Part shown: piece by piece, positions 1 through 11,212 of the stretch
How the letters are laid out: each line of letters opens with the position of its first letter
Numbering within the stretch: position 1 is the stretch's first letter
NCBI GenBank assembly: GCA_022813625.1
Contig: JAKLMB010000009.1
Location: 1 to 64,000, forward strand
Direction: 5' to 3'
Length of the DNA stretch: 64,000 nucleotides
Source: Aaosphaeria pasadenensis
Taxonomy: Eukaryota > Ascomycota > Dothideomycetes > Pleosporales
Program-made: the position numbers and the translations under genes
Notes under the pieces: generated by a model
What the model saw: only the letters and a program-made list of their open reading frames with translations
The model's database searches: none
Told to the model about the DNA's origin: nothing

Positions 1-91
1 ATCTAAAATTTGGTATATTTTTTAAATTAAACTTACAATAAACTTTCTCAAACAAACAACTTAAATTAATTTCCCCGTTGTTTTTTGCCTA

Positions 92-113
92 CCCCCCCCC
101 CCCCCCCCCCCCC
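92..113. repeat. Homopolymer C tract, 22 bp
   Basis: An uninterrupted run of 22 C residues sits 51 bp beyond the stop codon of the sulfide:quinone oxidoreductase gene, in an AT-rich flank. Tracts of this length are unstable and prone to length errors in sequencing, so the exact count is uncertain. Confidence 0.9.
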
Positions 114-163
114 ACTTTTGCTGGTATAAGGAAATAATCTAACGTGTCGAGTTCGAGACTTAA

Positions 164-1450
164 TCATTTGATGAAGCCCTTGGGACCACCCCAAGTACCA
201 TTGACGTGGTACTTTCCGTACACCCAAGGGAAGAAGTCCTTCTTGAGATGAAAGAACGCCCTCCTGGGCTCAATCTGATCGATGCCGAACATAGCGTTGA
301 ACGTCTCCTTCGGCACACCCCCGTACTTGAATTCCGCAAGGAGAACCTTATCCTCTCCGGTCAGCAGAGGGCAAGACGTGTACCCATCGTATTCAGCGCT
401 GGGCTCCTTACCCTCCGCGACTTGGAGTAGGTTGGAGACGAGGACCGGTGCCTGGGAGGTGATAGCGGCGACGGTCTTGGACGTAGGGAGACTGGAGGCA
501 TCGCCGATGGACCAGACGTTGGCGTATTTCTTGTGCTGGGTGGTGTTGTCGTGGACGTCCACGTAGCCAGCCTCGTTACCGAGGCCGCTCTCCTTGATGA
601 ATGCGTGGGGCTTGTTCTTGGGAGATACGTGAAGGAAGTCGAAGTGCTTCTTGACTTCCTTCTGCTCAGGGCCAGTGAACGTGGCCGTGTTGCCGTCGAT
701 GGAAATGAGGTCGTGACCGAAAAGGCCCTCGACGCCCCTTTCCACGCGGAGCTGTTCGAGCTTGGCGCTGTACTTGGGAACACCGAACATGGCTGGGAGA
801 CCGGTCGCAAAGGTAATGTTAATAGGTGATCCATCGCCAGACTTGTAGAGGCCTGCTCGCTTCCAGTGGTCGAGGGCGAGCCACATAATCTTCTGCGGTG
901 CGCCAGCGCATTTCACAACGCCTGCGGGTTGGGTGAAGATGGCGTTGCCATTTTTGAACTTCTGGATGGATTGAAATGCCTTGTCGCAGTAGTTGTAGTC
1001 GTAGATTGTTGATACGAGCGCATCTGGGTTGGCGAGAGCTTCGGGCAATCCATTGACACTTCCATTGTCAACGAAGACGCCGGGGACGACGACGAGCTGT
1101 TCGTAGCTGACTTTGCTACCGTCGCCGAGAGTCACTTCGTTTTGCTCCGGAGAGATGGATCCGACGGATTTGTTGTAGAACTTGAATTTGGGGTCCATCA
1201 GGCTGTCAAGGGGCCGTCGCAGCTCTTCCTTGTTCTTCAGTCCGCCGCCAACAAGTGTCCATCCGGGCTGGTAATTATGCCATGTCGCAGGGTCGACAAT
1301 GGCAATATCATCCTGTTTGAAATTGCCCTTTCGAAGAAGCTGGTGGCTGAGAGCAATACCAGCTGAGCCAGAGCCTACCACGACGATCTTGTGGCTGCGA
1401 GCCAGGCTGCTCACAGGCGAGACTGTTGCGAAGCTTCGAATTGCCTGCAT
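164..1450 (-). CDS. Sulfide:quinone oxidoreductase, mitochondrial (HMT2/SQR type)
   Basis: A 428-residue flavoprotein in a single exon, with an ATG at the right-hand end. It should oxidise hydrogen sulfide at the inner mitochondrial membrane, pass electrons to ubiquinone and deliver the sulfane sulfur to an acceptor such as glutathione. The short N-terminus (residues 1-20, with Arg5 and Arg18 and no acidic residue) fits a mitochondrial presequence. Residues 21-40 form the first FAD-binding Rossmann strand with GSGSAG at 26-31. Cys181 in VKCAGAP and Cys360 in YTSCPLL match the two redox-active cysteines of type II SQRs, and SIGDASS near 314-320 is the second FAD motif. The length is normal for fungal HMT2-like proteins. 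It is divergently transcribed from the persulfide dioxygenase gene across 590 bp, which supports joint control of sulfide breakdown. Assignment rests on motifs and overall resemblance and is strong. Confidence 0.95.
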   Translation of the reverse strand: MQAIRSFATVSPVSSLARSHKIVVVGSGSAGIALSHQLLRKGNFKQDDIAIVDPATWHNYQPGWTLVGGGLKNKEELRRPLDSLMDPKFKFYNKSVGSISPEQNEVTLGDGSKVSYEQLVVVPGVFVDNGSVNGLPEALANPDALVSTIYDYNYCDKAFQSIQKFKNGNAIFTQPAGVVKCAGAPQKIMWLALDHWKRAGLYKSGDGSPINITFATGLPAMFGVPKYSAKLEQLRVERGVEGLFGHDLISIDGNTATFTGPEQKEVKKHFDFLHVSPKNKPHAFIKESGLGNEAGYVDVHDNTTQHKKYANVWSIGDASSLPTSKTVAAITSQAPVLVSNLLQVAEGKEPSAEYDGYTSCPLLTGEDKVLLAEFKYGGVPKETFNAMFGIDQIEPRRAFFHLKKDFFPWVYGKYHVNGTWGGPKGFIK

Positions 1451-2040
1451 TGTGGATCTTGTTTACCGCAAGTATGAAGAGTGTTTTGATGAAGGATATC
1501 GCAGATCACACGTGCTAACAATAGAACGAGAAAGGGAAAGGAGCGTGAAGCTAGCAGCGCAACAAAGAAAATAATCCCTTTTGGCAAGACAGGTAGATTC
1601 GTCTTCCTCGGTATGTAGCAGACTCGACTGATGCTATTGCCCGTGAATCTGTGAGTGTTTGATACAGACAAAATGCTGACAATTGTCTCAAGCTGCTGAA
1701 CAATAGGACATGTTTTGGTCGGCGGTGGTTCGATTTTTTCAGGGACGTTGAACTAACGTTATGAGGTGATTAGCCATTTCGCTGGACTGTCATTGGTTGG
1801 ATGGGATGGTCCAGGGCTCCGCTTTCGGCGAGGTTGAGGCTGACTCGCTGACGTCCATCGGCGACCTGGGGACCTCATACACACACGACACTCGTTGACC
1901 ATATGGTAGAGCCCGAGATCGTTTTTCAACGGTAGTTACGTCTTATAGGATCAGTAAACATGTGTCAAATTCTCCATTTTCAAGTTCTAGGATTTTGGTT
2001 CTTCCATCCAGGTATTTCTTAATTCTTCATCAACCACACC
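1451..2040. promoter_or_regulatory. Shared divergent promoter of the sulfide-oxidation pair
   Basis: This 590 bp separates the start codons of the SQR and persulfide dioxygenase genes, so it must hold the promoter and leader of both. It contains three direct copies of TCGGCG(A/G), at 1719-1725, 1825-1831 and 1858-1864. They contain CGG triplets of the kind bound by Zn2Cys6 factors, and such a factor is encoded at 3485-5332. A TGACGT (CRE-like) hexamer lies at about 1849-1854, between the last two copies. Regulatory function is inferred from position and sequence only. Confidence 0.5.
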
Positions 2041-3278
2041 ATGCAGAGAATTCAATCAGTTTCTCGTCCAACTCTAAGTGCAATTCGTCGAAAAGCCATA
2101 TATACAACAGGAAGAAGAACAGATCGGACATATATGTTTGGAGTCTTCAACCATACCCGCGAGTGTCTCAATCAACAGAATCGAAAGGAGCAAAACACAC
2201 CACTGGGGAATCCTAAGCAGAACCAACAAACCCAACTCCACATATCAAGGTCCATGTCGTCAAGCCCATCAAACATGATCAAACCAACCACTCCGGAGCC
2301 CACAATCCACAGCCTATTCGAGCCCCAAACCGGAACCTGGCAATACGTCGTCGCAGACCCGACCACCCACGACGCCGTCATAATCGACTCCGTCCTCGAC
2401 TACGACCCCTCAACCCAGAAGATCACCACCAGCACCGCAGACTCCATCCTCCGCCTCATCACCAGCAACTCCTACAACGTGACCCACATCCTGGAGACGC
2501 ACGCCCACGCCGACCACCTAACCGCGGCGTCGTACCTCGCGGCCCGCCTCGCGCAGACCACGCAGGGCGGCACCCGGCCGCCGATCGGGATCGGGAAGCG
2601 CATCACGCAAGTGCAGAGCGTGTTCGGGCGCAAGTACGAAGTCCCGGAGGACGAACGCGCCGCCACGGTCTTCGACACGCTGTTCGACGACGAGGAGACG
2701 TTCGCCATCGGCAAGTTAACAGCGCGCGTGGTTCACCTCCCGGGGCACACGCCCGACCACATCGGCTACGTCATCGGCGGTAAGTAAACCCCCTCCCTCA
2801 CTCCCTCCTCTCTCCCCTTCAAGGTGACCGGAAGGAAAGCAATTGCTAACGATGTTTCACGCACGCAGACAACGTGTTCTGCGGCGACTCCATCTTCCCG
2901 CCGGACATCGGGACCGCGCGCTGCGACTTCCCCGGCGGCGACGCAGCGTCGCTGTACGCGTCGGCGCAGAAGCTGCTCGCGATGCCGGGCCACGTGAGGA
3001 TCTTCACGGGGCATGACTACCCGCCTGCGACGCGGGGCGCGCCTGTGCCTTGGACGAGCGTCCGCGAGCACAGGGAGCGGAATGTGCATCTCGCTGGGGA
3101 GGTGGGCGTGCGGGAGTTCGTGGAGAGGAGGACGGAGAGGGATAGCGGGTTGGCGGCGCCGAGATTGCTACATCAGAGTTTGCAGGTTAATGTGCGGGCG
3201 GGGAGGTTGCCGGGGCGGACGGGGGAGGGAGTGAGGTTGTTGAGGCTGCCGGTGAGAGTGGAAGGGGCCGAGTGGTGA
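2041..3278 (+). CDS. Persulfide dioxygenase, ETHE1-like metallo-beta-lactamase fold, mitochondrial
   Basis: Two exons (2041-2779 and 2869-3278) joined across an 89 bp intron with donor GTAAGT, branch point GCTAAC and acceptor CAG; 382 residues. The family oxidises glutathione persulfide to sulfite using one Fe(II). The metal site is visible: THAHADH gives His154, His156, Asp158 and His159, LPGH gives His235, the bridging aspartate lies in FCGDS just after the intron, and TGHDYPP supplies the last histidine. The domain opens at about residue 88 with IHSLFEPQTGTW, so about 85 residues precede it. The first 25 are rich in Arg, Ser and Thr and look like a mitochondrial presequence; a downstream ATG at 2254 would give a shorter form. 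There is no rhodanese domain. The partner SQR gene is divergent. Codons are strongly GC-ending compared with genes at the right end of the window. Confidence 0.87.
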
Positions 3279-3484
3279 GTGATGAGTTAGGAGTCATGGC
3301 GTTGATGGGATGGAGTATTATGTGTAAAGTACTTTTGGTGGTGTTATGATATGTTCCATTTTATATATGTATATATTGCATTTCGCATAGCACTCGAAAC
3401 ATGAGTAGGGTATCTACAAGTAAGCAACAAGCATCTCTCCACTATCCAGTCACTACATACTTATCCAGCACTACTTCCCATACA

Positions 3485-5332
3485 TTACAAGCAGAAGCAA
3501 TCCGCATCCAACCCCATCATCCCCGACAAATCCAACCCATCAAGACCCTCCAACCACTGCACACTCCCCGCCATAGTCTCCGACGACACCGCCGCCGCAT
3601 CCACAACAGCAGCAGCAGCAGCAGCAGCATACCCACCACCCCCCACTTCCTCCTCCCCACCACCGAACAGCGGCTGAAAAACCGCCGTAGCAGTCCTATT
3701 CAGCGCCCTCAACACCACACCCGCAACATCCCAGTACCTCCCCAACGACCTCAAAACCCCATGGATCAACTTGACCCGCTCGTAATGCTGCGCCAAACAC
3801 CCTCTCCCAGCCCGCAAGTGCATCATGCCCGCCGACAGCTGCACGACGGCGGACAGCGCAAGCGGGTACACGAAGAACGGCGAGTGTCGCTGCACGGGGC
3901 ACCGCAGCGCGGCGAGCATGGCGATCGTGCGCGACGCGTCGACCGCTTTCACGGAGTGCACGTGTTGCCGGGTGCAGGGGCAGACGGAGCGGGCGGAGTG
4001 GCCTCCCGGGAGGTGCGTGGTGGGTGGGACGGAGGAGGAGAGGTTGCCGCGCGGGAAGTGGAGGAGGATGGTGGCGTGTTGGAGGAGGGCGTGGGCGGAG
4101 AAGATGAGTTCGTCTGGCTCTGAGCCGTAGGCGTTGACGATTTCGGGCTCGGTTTTGGAGGGCGGGAGGTGGTGGAGGAAGGCGGCGAGGGCGTTGTCGA
4201 GGGATTGGATGCGGTCGCGGTGGATGATCGGGGTGTGGGTGCCGCTGCCGTCGCCGTCGCTGTCGGGGTTGCTGGTCATGGTGACGACGCGGCCGAGGAG
4301 GTGGGCGGCTTGGATGCGGTAGGCGGAGGAGGAGAAGGTGGTTTCGTGGTCGGAGAAGATGCTGCTTTCGAAGGTGCTGAGGGAGGGGGCAGTGTAGAGA
4401 AAGACTTCGGAGGAGTAGAGCGAGTCTTCGCAGGGGAGGAGGACGTCCGCAATGATGGTATGCGTTGGGAAGGTGGATTTGCGTTGGAGTGCGGCGACGC
4501 AGGCGTCGGTGATGTATAGTTCGTACCATGTTCGACGCAGGCTTTCTTCTTCTCTTGCATCGCCTTTCGAGTGGGAGGCGGCGAAGTCACGACGGTGGAG
4601 GCCGAGAGATACTGCTGTCTTCACTGCTGCGTCAAGCATCCGCTGGCCCTCATCCACCTCGTTCCGCGCGAAGAGGAGGATGGTGTACAGGATCCGGGCC
4701 TGCACCATCTCCGTCGTGTTCTGATCTCCTCTTGCGAGTTCCCTTGCCGTGGCTTCTCGTAGCGTAGCACTGGGTGCCGCAGAAGAGAAGTGACTCCCTA
4801 TGAACTCAACCACGGCCTTGAGGTATCGCGGGTACCTCCGTTCCCAGTATAAGCATCCTGGCAGTAGAATCGGATGGCTGTTGTGGAAGTTCAGATAGTA
4901 CAGACTGACGAGCTGCTCGTCGTCGACACGGTGATGCTGTGGTCCGGCATCCCTTCGAATGGACGCAGCATCCCGAGCGACAGATAGTGCCGGTGGGGTA
5001 TCTTGAGCATGTCGGGCGTGGACGCCTGAAGACGCCTGAGCATCTATCGAAGCATCGAGGCCAAATTCGCCGACATCCGTGATCCAGTGAGTCGGTTCGG
5101 AGATGAAGCAGGGCGATTTGCGACTCGTATCCAGTTGGTCGGCATCAGGATTCGCTCGCTTTGTGCCCCGTCGTGTCCCTCGTTTCGATGAGGTGTAGGA
5201 GCAGGGTAGTCCTCGAGAGTTGCAGCGTCCGCAGATGGGTGTCGCGGCATCGCATTTCAGGTGCGTTCGGCGACACTCGAGACAGGCCAGTGGTGCGGGC
5301 CGCTGGGCGGTGACTCTCTCCGGGGAAGGCAT
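3485..5332 (-). CDS. Zn2Cys6 transcription factor with fungal-specific regulatory domain
   Basis: A 615-residue protein in one open exon, with an ATG at 5332. The binuclear zinc cluster is complete: Cys17, Cys20, Cys27, Cys34, Cys37 and Cys44, followed by a basic linker (TSSKRGTRRGTKRA) that normally contacts DNA. The middle part (about 130-450) has the features of the fungal_trans regulatory domain, including a segment of the kind YYLNFHNSHPILLP and a helical stretch with RRTWYELYITDACVA. The tail carries an alanine run (about 580-595) encoded by a GCN-rich tract. It is convergent with the persulfide dioxygenase, with only 206 bp between the two stop codons. This makes it a candidate local regulator of sulfide oxidation, but that is inference from position. 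I cannot name an orthologue. Confidence 0.9.
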   Translation of the reverse strand: MPSPERVTAQRPAPLACLECRRTHLKCDAATPICGRCNSRGLPCSYTSSKRGTRRGTKRANPDADQLDTSRKSPCFISEPTHWITDVGEFGLDASIDAQASSGVHARHAQDTPPALSVARDAASIRRDAGPQHHRVDDEQLVSLYYLNFHNSHPILLPGCLYWERRYPRYLKAVVEFIGSHFSSAAPSATLREATARELARGDQNTTEMVQARILYTILLFARNEVDEGQRMLDAAVKTAVSLGLHRRDFAASHSKGDAREEESLRRTWYELYITDACVAALQRKSTFPTHTIIADVLLPCEDSLYSSEVFLYTAPSLSTFESSIFSDHETTFSSSAYRIQAAHLLGRVVTMTSNPDSDGDGSGTHTPIIHRDRIQSLDNALAAFLHHLPPSKTEPEIVNAYGSEPDELIFSAHALLQHATILLHFPRGNLSSSVPPTTHLPGGHSARSVCPCTRQHVHSVKAVDASRTIAMLAALRCPVQRHSPFFVYPLALSAVVQLSAGMMHLRAGRGCLAQHYERVKLIHGVLRSLGRYWDVAGVVLRALNRTATAVFQPLFGGGEEEVGGGGYAAAAAAAVVDAAAVSSETMAGSVQWLEGLDGLDLSGMMGLDADCFCL

Positions 5333-8252
5333 GGCGATGATATCAACGGTGGTGGTGGTGTACAGAGTGGAGTAGAGCCCGACGTCGAACGATAAAGATG
5401 GATGTTTTGAGACATTTGCATTTGTGGCGACATTGAGGGAAAAATGTGATTTTACTCTATTTCGTTTTGTTTATCTTTCTTCATTAAAGTGAACGCCGAC
5501 ATGGAGGTCTGTATGTATGACAGTCGCCGACTCGCGTTTTGGTCGCCGGCCCTGGGATGAGCAATTTACGTGTGCTCAGAACTTCTCAGGAGCTGTGAAT
5601 GCCAATTGCTCGAGGTCGTCAACCCAACTTCCACTGGGAATTAAGGCCTTGGATAGAGCCATCGAGTATCGCGAGCGCTACCTGAGGGTCAGGGCGATAA
5701 TTCTGCATTCTTGATTGTGGTGTTACGAGATCATCGCTTGCCAGCTCAAGTGTCGTCCATGTCCAGGCCAGTAGCTCCTAGGTCCATCATGCTCGGAAGC
5801 ACCAAGTACTTTGCATACGGTACAATCATTGCCGTGATATCAAGACCATCGTTGTGTTTTCCCTGAACGCACAAAGGCAAAGCATCCAGCAGCAAAAACA
5901 AAGGTCGAAAGAGTATTCGTGGAGGTAAGTTCGCAGCACCAAGAACGAGAAACAATCCCATCCACCCCTCGATCAATCCTTGGCACGTACTCTCCACTCT
6001 CCACTCTACTCATCGAGAATCCAAAAATAGCCCCTTCACACCAAAAGGAAAAAAAAAGCGGAGGTGGCTCTGTCGCCGTGCCCTACCTCTCTGCCCTCGC
6101 TATATCCGGCGTGTGGCTGTTTAGTCTGGGGAATAACAGCATTTGACATCAGCTACCTTGTCACGCCCGATCTCGGTGATTTCTCGCACCTATGATGAGG
6201 AAAAAAACAACGCAGTTATGCGTCCAATAGATACACAGCAATTCATTCTCAATTTACCACCAATCCTTCTCTCCCGCCCGCCATGACACGGCACGGGAAG
6301 AAAAGAAAAGTCTCAGGGCCTGATTGCGGCTTTCTCCATGGAGTAACAAGACACGACTTCATGAACCACCGAGTTACATACCGGACCCACCCCATCCGGC
6401 CGGCCGTGGAACAGAAGAAAAACAAGCACAAGATACGAGAGCCAAGCTTTCACCTTCCAAGACTCGACTCGACTCGACTCGGTGTCAGGCCGGCGGCATA
6501 CGTACGCACGTATGGGATTCTTCATGCGGGAATATAGTCTACCTCCCCGGGCATAGGTGGGAAAGAAGGATACAATAAGATGATAGCCAAGCTTTCTGCG
6601 GCCAAGAGATTTTGGTCGGGAAGAGTGTAGCTGGGTGGAGCCAGGAGGTAGGGCGGAGTGTAAGCTAGCATCGTGCGTGGATGACGTAGGGGTTTTGAGG
6701 GTGGGTTTTCCGGAGACAGGGGCTTTGCGCGGGAATAAAGATATGCGGGTGTGTATGTGTGTACGGAGTATGCATGTATGGGAATTAGAAGGGAGGGTAG
6801 GGTTCGTGCGACTCACGCCATAGCTGAGGCTTGATTGATGCTTTGCGAGGCTGTAGGTAGATGGTGAATGTGTACGTAGTGTAGTTACTTGCGCCGGGAC
6901 TGAATGTCGAGGTCGGCACGGTCGTTGATGGAGATAGATACTACGATATGCAGGGCAGGGCAGGGCACGGCTGAGTTGAACCGACAGTGGTGGTGGTGGT
7001 GGTAGTGGTGCACAGGCGCGCATTACGAGTTGACTATCCTCGAGTTCACCTCGAATAATGCCATTTTGACACTCTTCATCAATACGCAGTAATGAATTCA
7101 AGTTGCATCTTTGGGATAATGAAGACCGTGCTCTCGTCGTTGACGCAGATGGCGGGCTTGGTAGAGATGCAAGTTGCTGAGGCAGCTTGTGGGGAAGGCG
7201 AAGGGACATGGGGAGATGATGAGATCTCCTTCCAACGGCTCTAGCGGATGCAGACTAATTGTTGAGGCTCTGCGATGGTGCATGACGAGAGGCAGTAGCG
7301 ATGGCAGGATAAGTTAGAGGAAGGATCACAAAGAGTCGCAGGAAGGGAATGCTAGTGAATGATGTGGTGTGGTGTGAGAAATGGTTTCTAGGAAGGACAT
7401 TGCTCGGATGCGTGATTACTGTCCTCGCAGAATACGAGGATCATGCAAGCCATCTCCATCCACTCCTCGTATTAGAAACTTCTTCGTGTCTTCCACGCTA
7501 AGGGACTAGTGACCAGTGAGAAGGGAGGGATAGGCAAGGCCCGGTCAGCCACATTTCGATATCGGACCTCTGTGAAGGCCGAAGAGCGCGACTCTCGTAG
7601 TCCAAGGTGGTTAGGGTGGATGAGTGATTGGGTGATTGGATAGTATTGTACATAGAATGGTTGGGGCATCTCGTACGAGCGCGAAGTGCGGGACAGAACC
7701 CTTGTAGGGCTGAGGAGATTCCAGTCACGGTGAGTCCAAGCGAACAGAACCGGCCCAAGCGTACGCGGTTAATCTGCTAGGGAAATCAGGGTATCTACAC
7801 TAGGTGATTAGAACTTAGCACTTGGACGAGTAGGCTTGTAGCTATGGGCTTGTCGTGTAGCCCTTCGCTTCCGCAGGTTGAAGAATGACAGCATCGTGCA
7901 TCCGAGAGAGGTATGTGCGCGCCGGATATGCTGTGACCTCTTCTCGAATCTAATCATTGCAGGGCCAGGGCAGGGTTGCAGAACGAGTTGAGCAGATACT
8001 CGGCCATATATCGGCCAACTTGGATTTGATCATTCTGAGATCAATACCACTTCGCTTGCTCGGGACGATCATCGTATCGTTCATGTAGTTATGTGCTACC
8101 TTATGTCGTTGTGTCTGTGTGCTCTCACTGTCTATTCTGTCGCCGGGAATAACGACTTGATATCCAGGACATAACACATTCAACGTCGCTGGAAATCCAA
8201 AAGTCGAACCATCTATTCTTGGAATCAAAAAATCTACAATGCTATCCACCAA
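5333..8252. other. Intergenic, no supported gene
   Basis: About 2.9 kb between the Zn2Cys6 gene start and the 3' end of the aldose epimerase. It contains short simple repeats such as a GACTC run near 6464-6480 and a CCA/TGG run near 6990-7010. The longest open frame (6313-7209, minus) is low-complexity, has no recognisable domain and is treated as chance. Nothing else is supported. Confidence 0.6.
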
Positions 8253-9314
8253 TCACGCCGCCCACCCGCGATACACGATCTTGCTCCCGTACTTCTCTCC
8301 CTTCTTCAAAACAACCTGCGACCTGTGTTCCGGCACATTGATCGCATTCACGTAGCGGCTGGGCTCCACGCAGAACCCAGAGCGCGCGCCGCGAGCGGGC
8401 ACGCCCTCCACAGCTGGCACGTCGATGTACTTGCCCGTGTAGAACTGGAAGGCAGGCTCCGTGGTGCCGACCTCGAGGTGGATCTTCGTGTCCGGGTGGT
8501 AGAAGGACGCGACCGTGTTCAACGGCTGCGAGCGCGTGTCGATGGGGATGCTGGCGGAGTCGGTGTTGACGACGAAGCAGTCGTCGATGCCGGGCTCCTT
8601 CTCGCCCAGCGTGAACGTCTTGTTCGACGTGACGCCGGGGTACTCTTCGATGGGCCCTGTGGGGATGCCGCCGTCGTCGACGACCTGGTACTTGTTCGTG
8701 ATCAGAGTCACGTCCGTGCCGGCGATGGACGACGCGCCGGTCAGGTTGAAGTAGCTGTCACTCGTCGTTAGCGTCTGTCGTACACGCAACTCGCACACGC
8801 ACATGCGGACTCACCTGTGGTTCGTGATGTTGACCGCCGTCTCGCTGACCTCGTCGCCGACGAGTTCGGCCTCGAATTCGATGTAGAGGATCTCCTTCTC
8901 CACGCCGTCGTGCGACGCCTTCTCCTGCGTGTACCAGACGCGGACCTCCACGGTGCCGGGGTAGCCCTCCTCGCCGTCGACGCTCGTGTACTTGAACAGC
9001 GTGGCCTGCTTTCCGTCCCTCTCGACGGCGGTGGGACCTTCCCACACCCTCTTTCCCCAGCCCTCGACACCGCCGTGCAGCGAATTGGGGCCGTTGTTGG
9101 CGGCCAATGGGTACTCCTTGCCGTTCAGAGAGTTGATCTTAGCTCCCGATACGCGGTTGGCGATCCGGCCAATGGTCTCCCCGAAGTAAGGTGCATTGTG
9201 CTGTTTATAGAGCTCGGCTGTGGGGAACCCCTGGACGATGTTCTGCCCCTTGACCTTGAACTCCTGGATGATTGCTCCCAGGGGCAGGAATGTGAAGGCG
9301 TCGGTGGGAGACAT
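8253..9314 (-). CDS. Aldose 1-epimerase (galactose mutarotase)
   Basis: Two exons (8815-9314, then 8253-8754) joined across a 60 bp intron with donor GTGAGT; 333 residues, no signal peptide, so cytosolic. The enzyme interconverts alpha and beta anomers of galactose and glucose, feeding the Leloir pathway. The substrate and catalytic residues are in place: GPNSLHGG with His80, the family signature NITNHSYFNL rebuilt exactly across the splice junction with His166, GIDDCF, and Glu297 in SGFCVEPSRYVN as the catalytic base. The length is normal for the fungal family. The restored signature at the junction makes the intron call very secure. The neighbours show no functional link. Confidence 0.94.
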
Positions 9315-11212
9315 GATTTGATCGTACTAGTAACTCTCTCTCGTATTGATGCTTGTGTTGATATCCAATGAAAATGACGTTTCTTGATAAACTGTGGCTG
9401 GCGTGTTAGCTCGATGGAATCTCGATATGTTCAGATTGATATCAATTTTCGATAGTTCTGAGGCTGGTGATTGGCAATTGATTGGCTGGAGTCTGTTGCG
9501 GTGGTGGGGTAGCTGTGAGCTTTCCCCCCCTCCCCTCCCCCTGTGACGCGTTGCCGCGCGGCGGGGCTAATGGTGTAATGGACAAGGAATATTGACATGA
9601 CATGATCGAAGAATGATGGCAAGATTGAAGGACTTACGCTCAACGAGCAAGCTGGAGGTTATTGGCACAGCTAGCTGGCGATGAATTGATTCGGTCGGGA
9701 AGTTTATGCGTGGAAAGCAGCTGGGGTGAGTTATAAACGTCGTAGCAAAGAGAGAGGACAGGTGAAGTGATCAATTAGCCTAATGGATCGGAGAAATCCA
9801 GCAGCAATTCTTCCGGTGTGGAGTTGCTAATGGGCTAGTTGGAGCCGAAGCAGCAGCACGTGAGCTCACACGTCTCTTGCAACAGTTTAATAGGAGAGAG
9901 AATGTAAGGACGGTGTGTAGTCATTGAAAAACAATGAAAGGGTATTTTAGTGGTGTGGTGCGAACTGCTAAGGGCATGGAAATACCATCATCATCACTAC
10001 GAGCATCACGATAATCTCTTTTGGTGTTGAACATGTCTACAACTAGCAAGGACGAAGTGATGTGGCTGCGTGGCTATTGAGCATTACGCGTTTTGATTGG
10101 TCGATAAGTGTCATGGACGAAAGCAGCGATAATGGGTGGTCTGATGGTCTGTGCGTGCCCATTTGGAATGAAAGTGCAAAACCAGCTCGTCCTCTGTTCG
10201 TCCATTCGTCGTCCATTATTCATTGTCCCGTCTCGACTCTCGACTCTCCCCCATTCCCATAATCCACATCCCCATTCCCAATCTCTGCATACGGAAGCTT
10301 GATAATCATTCATCCCCACCCGGTCCCTTTTTATTTTTCCTTTATTCATCACATGTAAATTATTAAGCGAGATTATCAATTATTTTTTTATCGTCTCTTT
10401 TACAAAGCTTCAAATTTCGCTACTCGTATTAAAGAAACTTTTGATGCAAATTCAAGATGAGGAAGATGAAGATGAAGATGAAGATGAATGTGAAGATGAA
10501 TGTGAAGATAATGATGACGATAAAAAGGTATATACAATGAATGTTGGTACAAGACAATCAAGCAGAGCACAGCTGCTGAGTGGTAGTGATAGTAGTACTA
10601 GAGTTGATGATGATGATGATGAGGTGATTAATCATGATTTTAAATCCGGTCGCAATATCCGAGCTCTCTTCCCTCATCTTGTCAACCTTTGATCGTCAAC
10701 AAGACGTCGTCCCATCTGTACACATCAGATCCCCGAAGCGGAGAGTGGATGAATGGATGATAAATGTCATGTTCGATTGGTCCACCAGAGGACAAACAAA
10801 GTGGACGTGGACGTGGAACGGGTAGGTCGTCGCGGTTGAGGTCGAGACCATCTTTAGCGTTCCGGTCTAAACGTCATCCTTATCCCTCCATCCTCTTCCC
10901 AAAGCTGATTGTTGATCCACCCCGATTGGGAAGATGAGTAATGCAGGAGAATGATTAAGCCTCCCCCTCTCTCCCTCTCCAATTCCCTTGTTGGCTCCCA
11001 AAGGAGCTACTAAAACGCCAAACCAATCCATGGCCGGATTCTCCAAAAAGTGTCGTTAAAAATTCTATAAGTCGGAACCATACCCAAAACGCTAGAACGC
11101 GGGACGTTTGCAGCAATAAATGTCATTCTCGGAAAGGTAGCGAACCTGCAATTTCTTTCCTTTGCGGGGAGAAGAATAAGAAAGGAAAAAGAAAAGAATC
11201 TCTCTTCATTCT
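9315..11212. other. Intergenic, no supported gene
   Basis: About 1.9 kb between the epimerase promoter and the 3' end of the second Zn2Cys6 gene. The only striking element is the GAT/GAA microsatellite near 10455-10523, which produces an acidic open frame that I do not accept as a gene. Confidence 0.6.
10455..10523 (+). repeat. Imperfect GAT/GAA trinucleotide microsatellite
   Basis: A purine-rich run of GATGAA-type units with a few TGT interruptions, followed by GATGATGACGAT. A related GAT stretch occurs at about 10605-10622. It lies in intergenic DNA. Confidence 0.85.

Noticed and set aside
6313..7209. Open frame of 298 codons on the minus strand.
   Set aside because: Low-complexity, rich in Ser, Pro and Arg, overlaps several frames, shows no domain, and no splice structure improves it.
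10441..10692. Acidic 83-codon open frame.
   Set aside because: It is the translation of a GAT/GAA microsatellite followed by unrelated sequence, with no upstream gene features.
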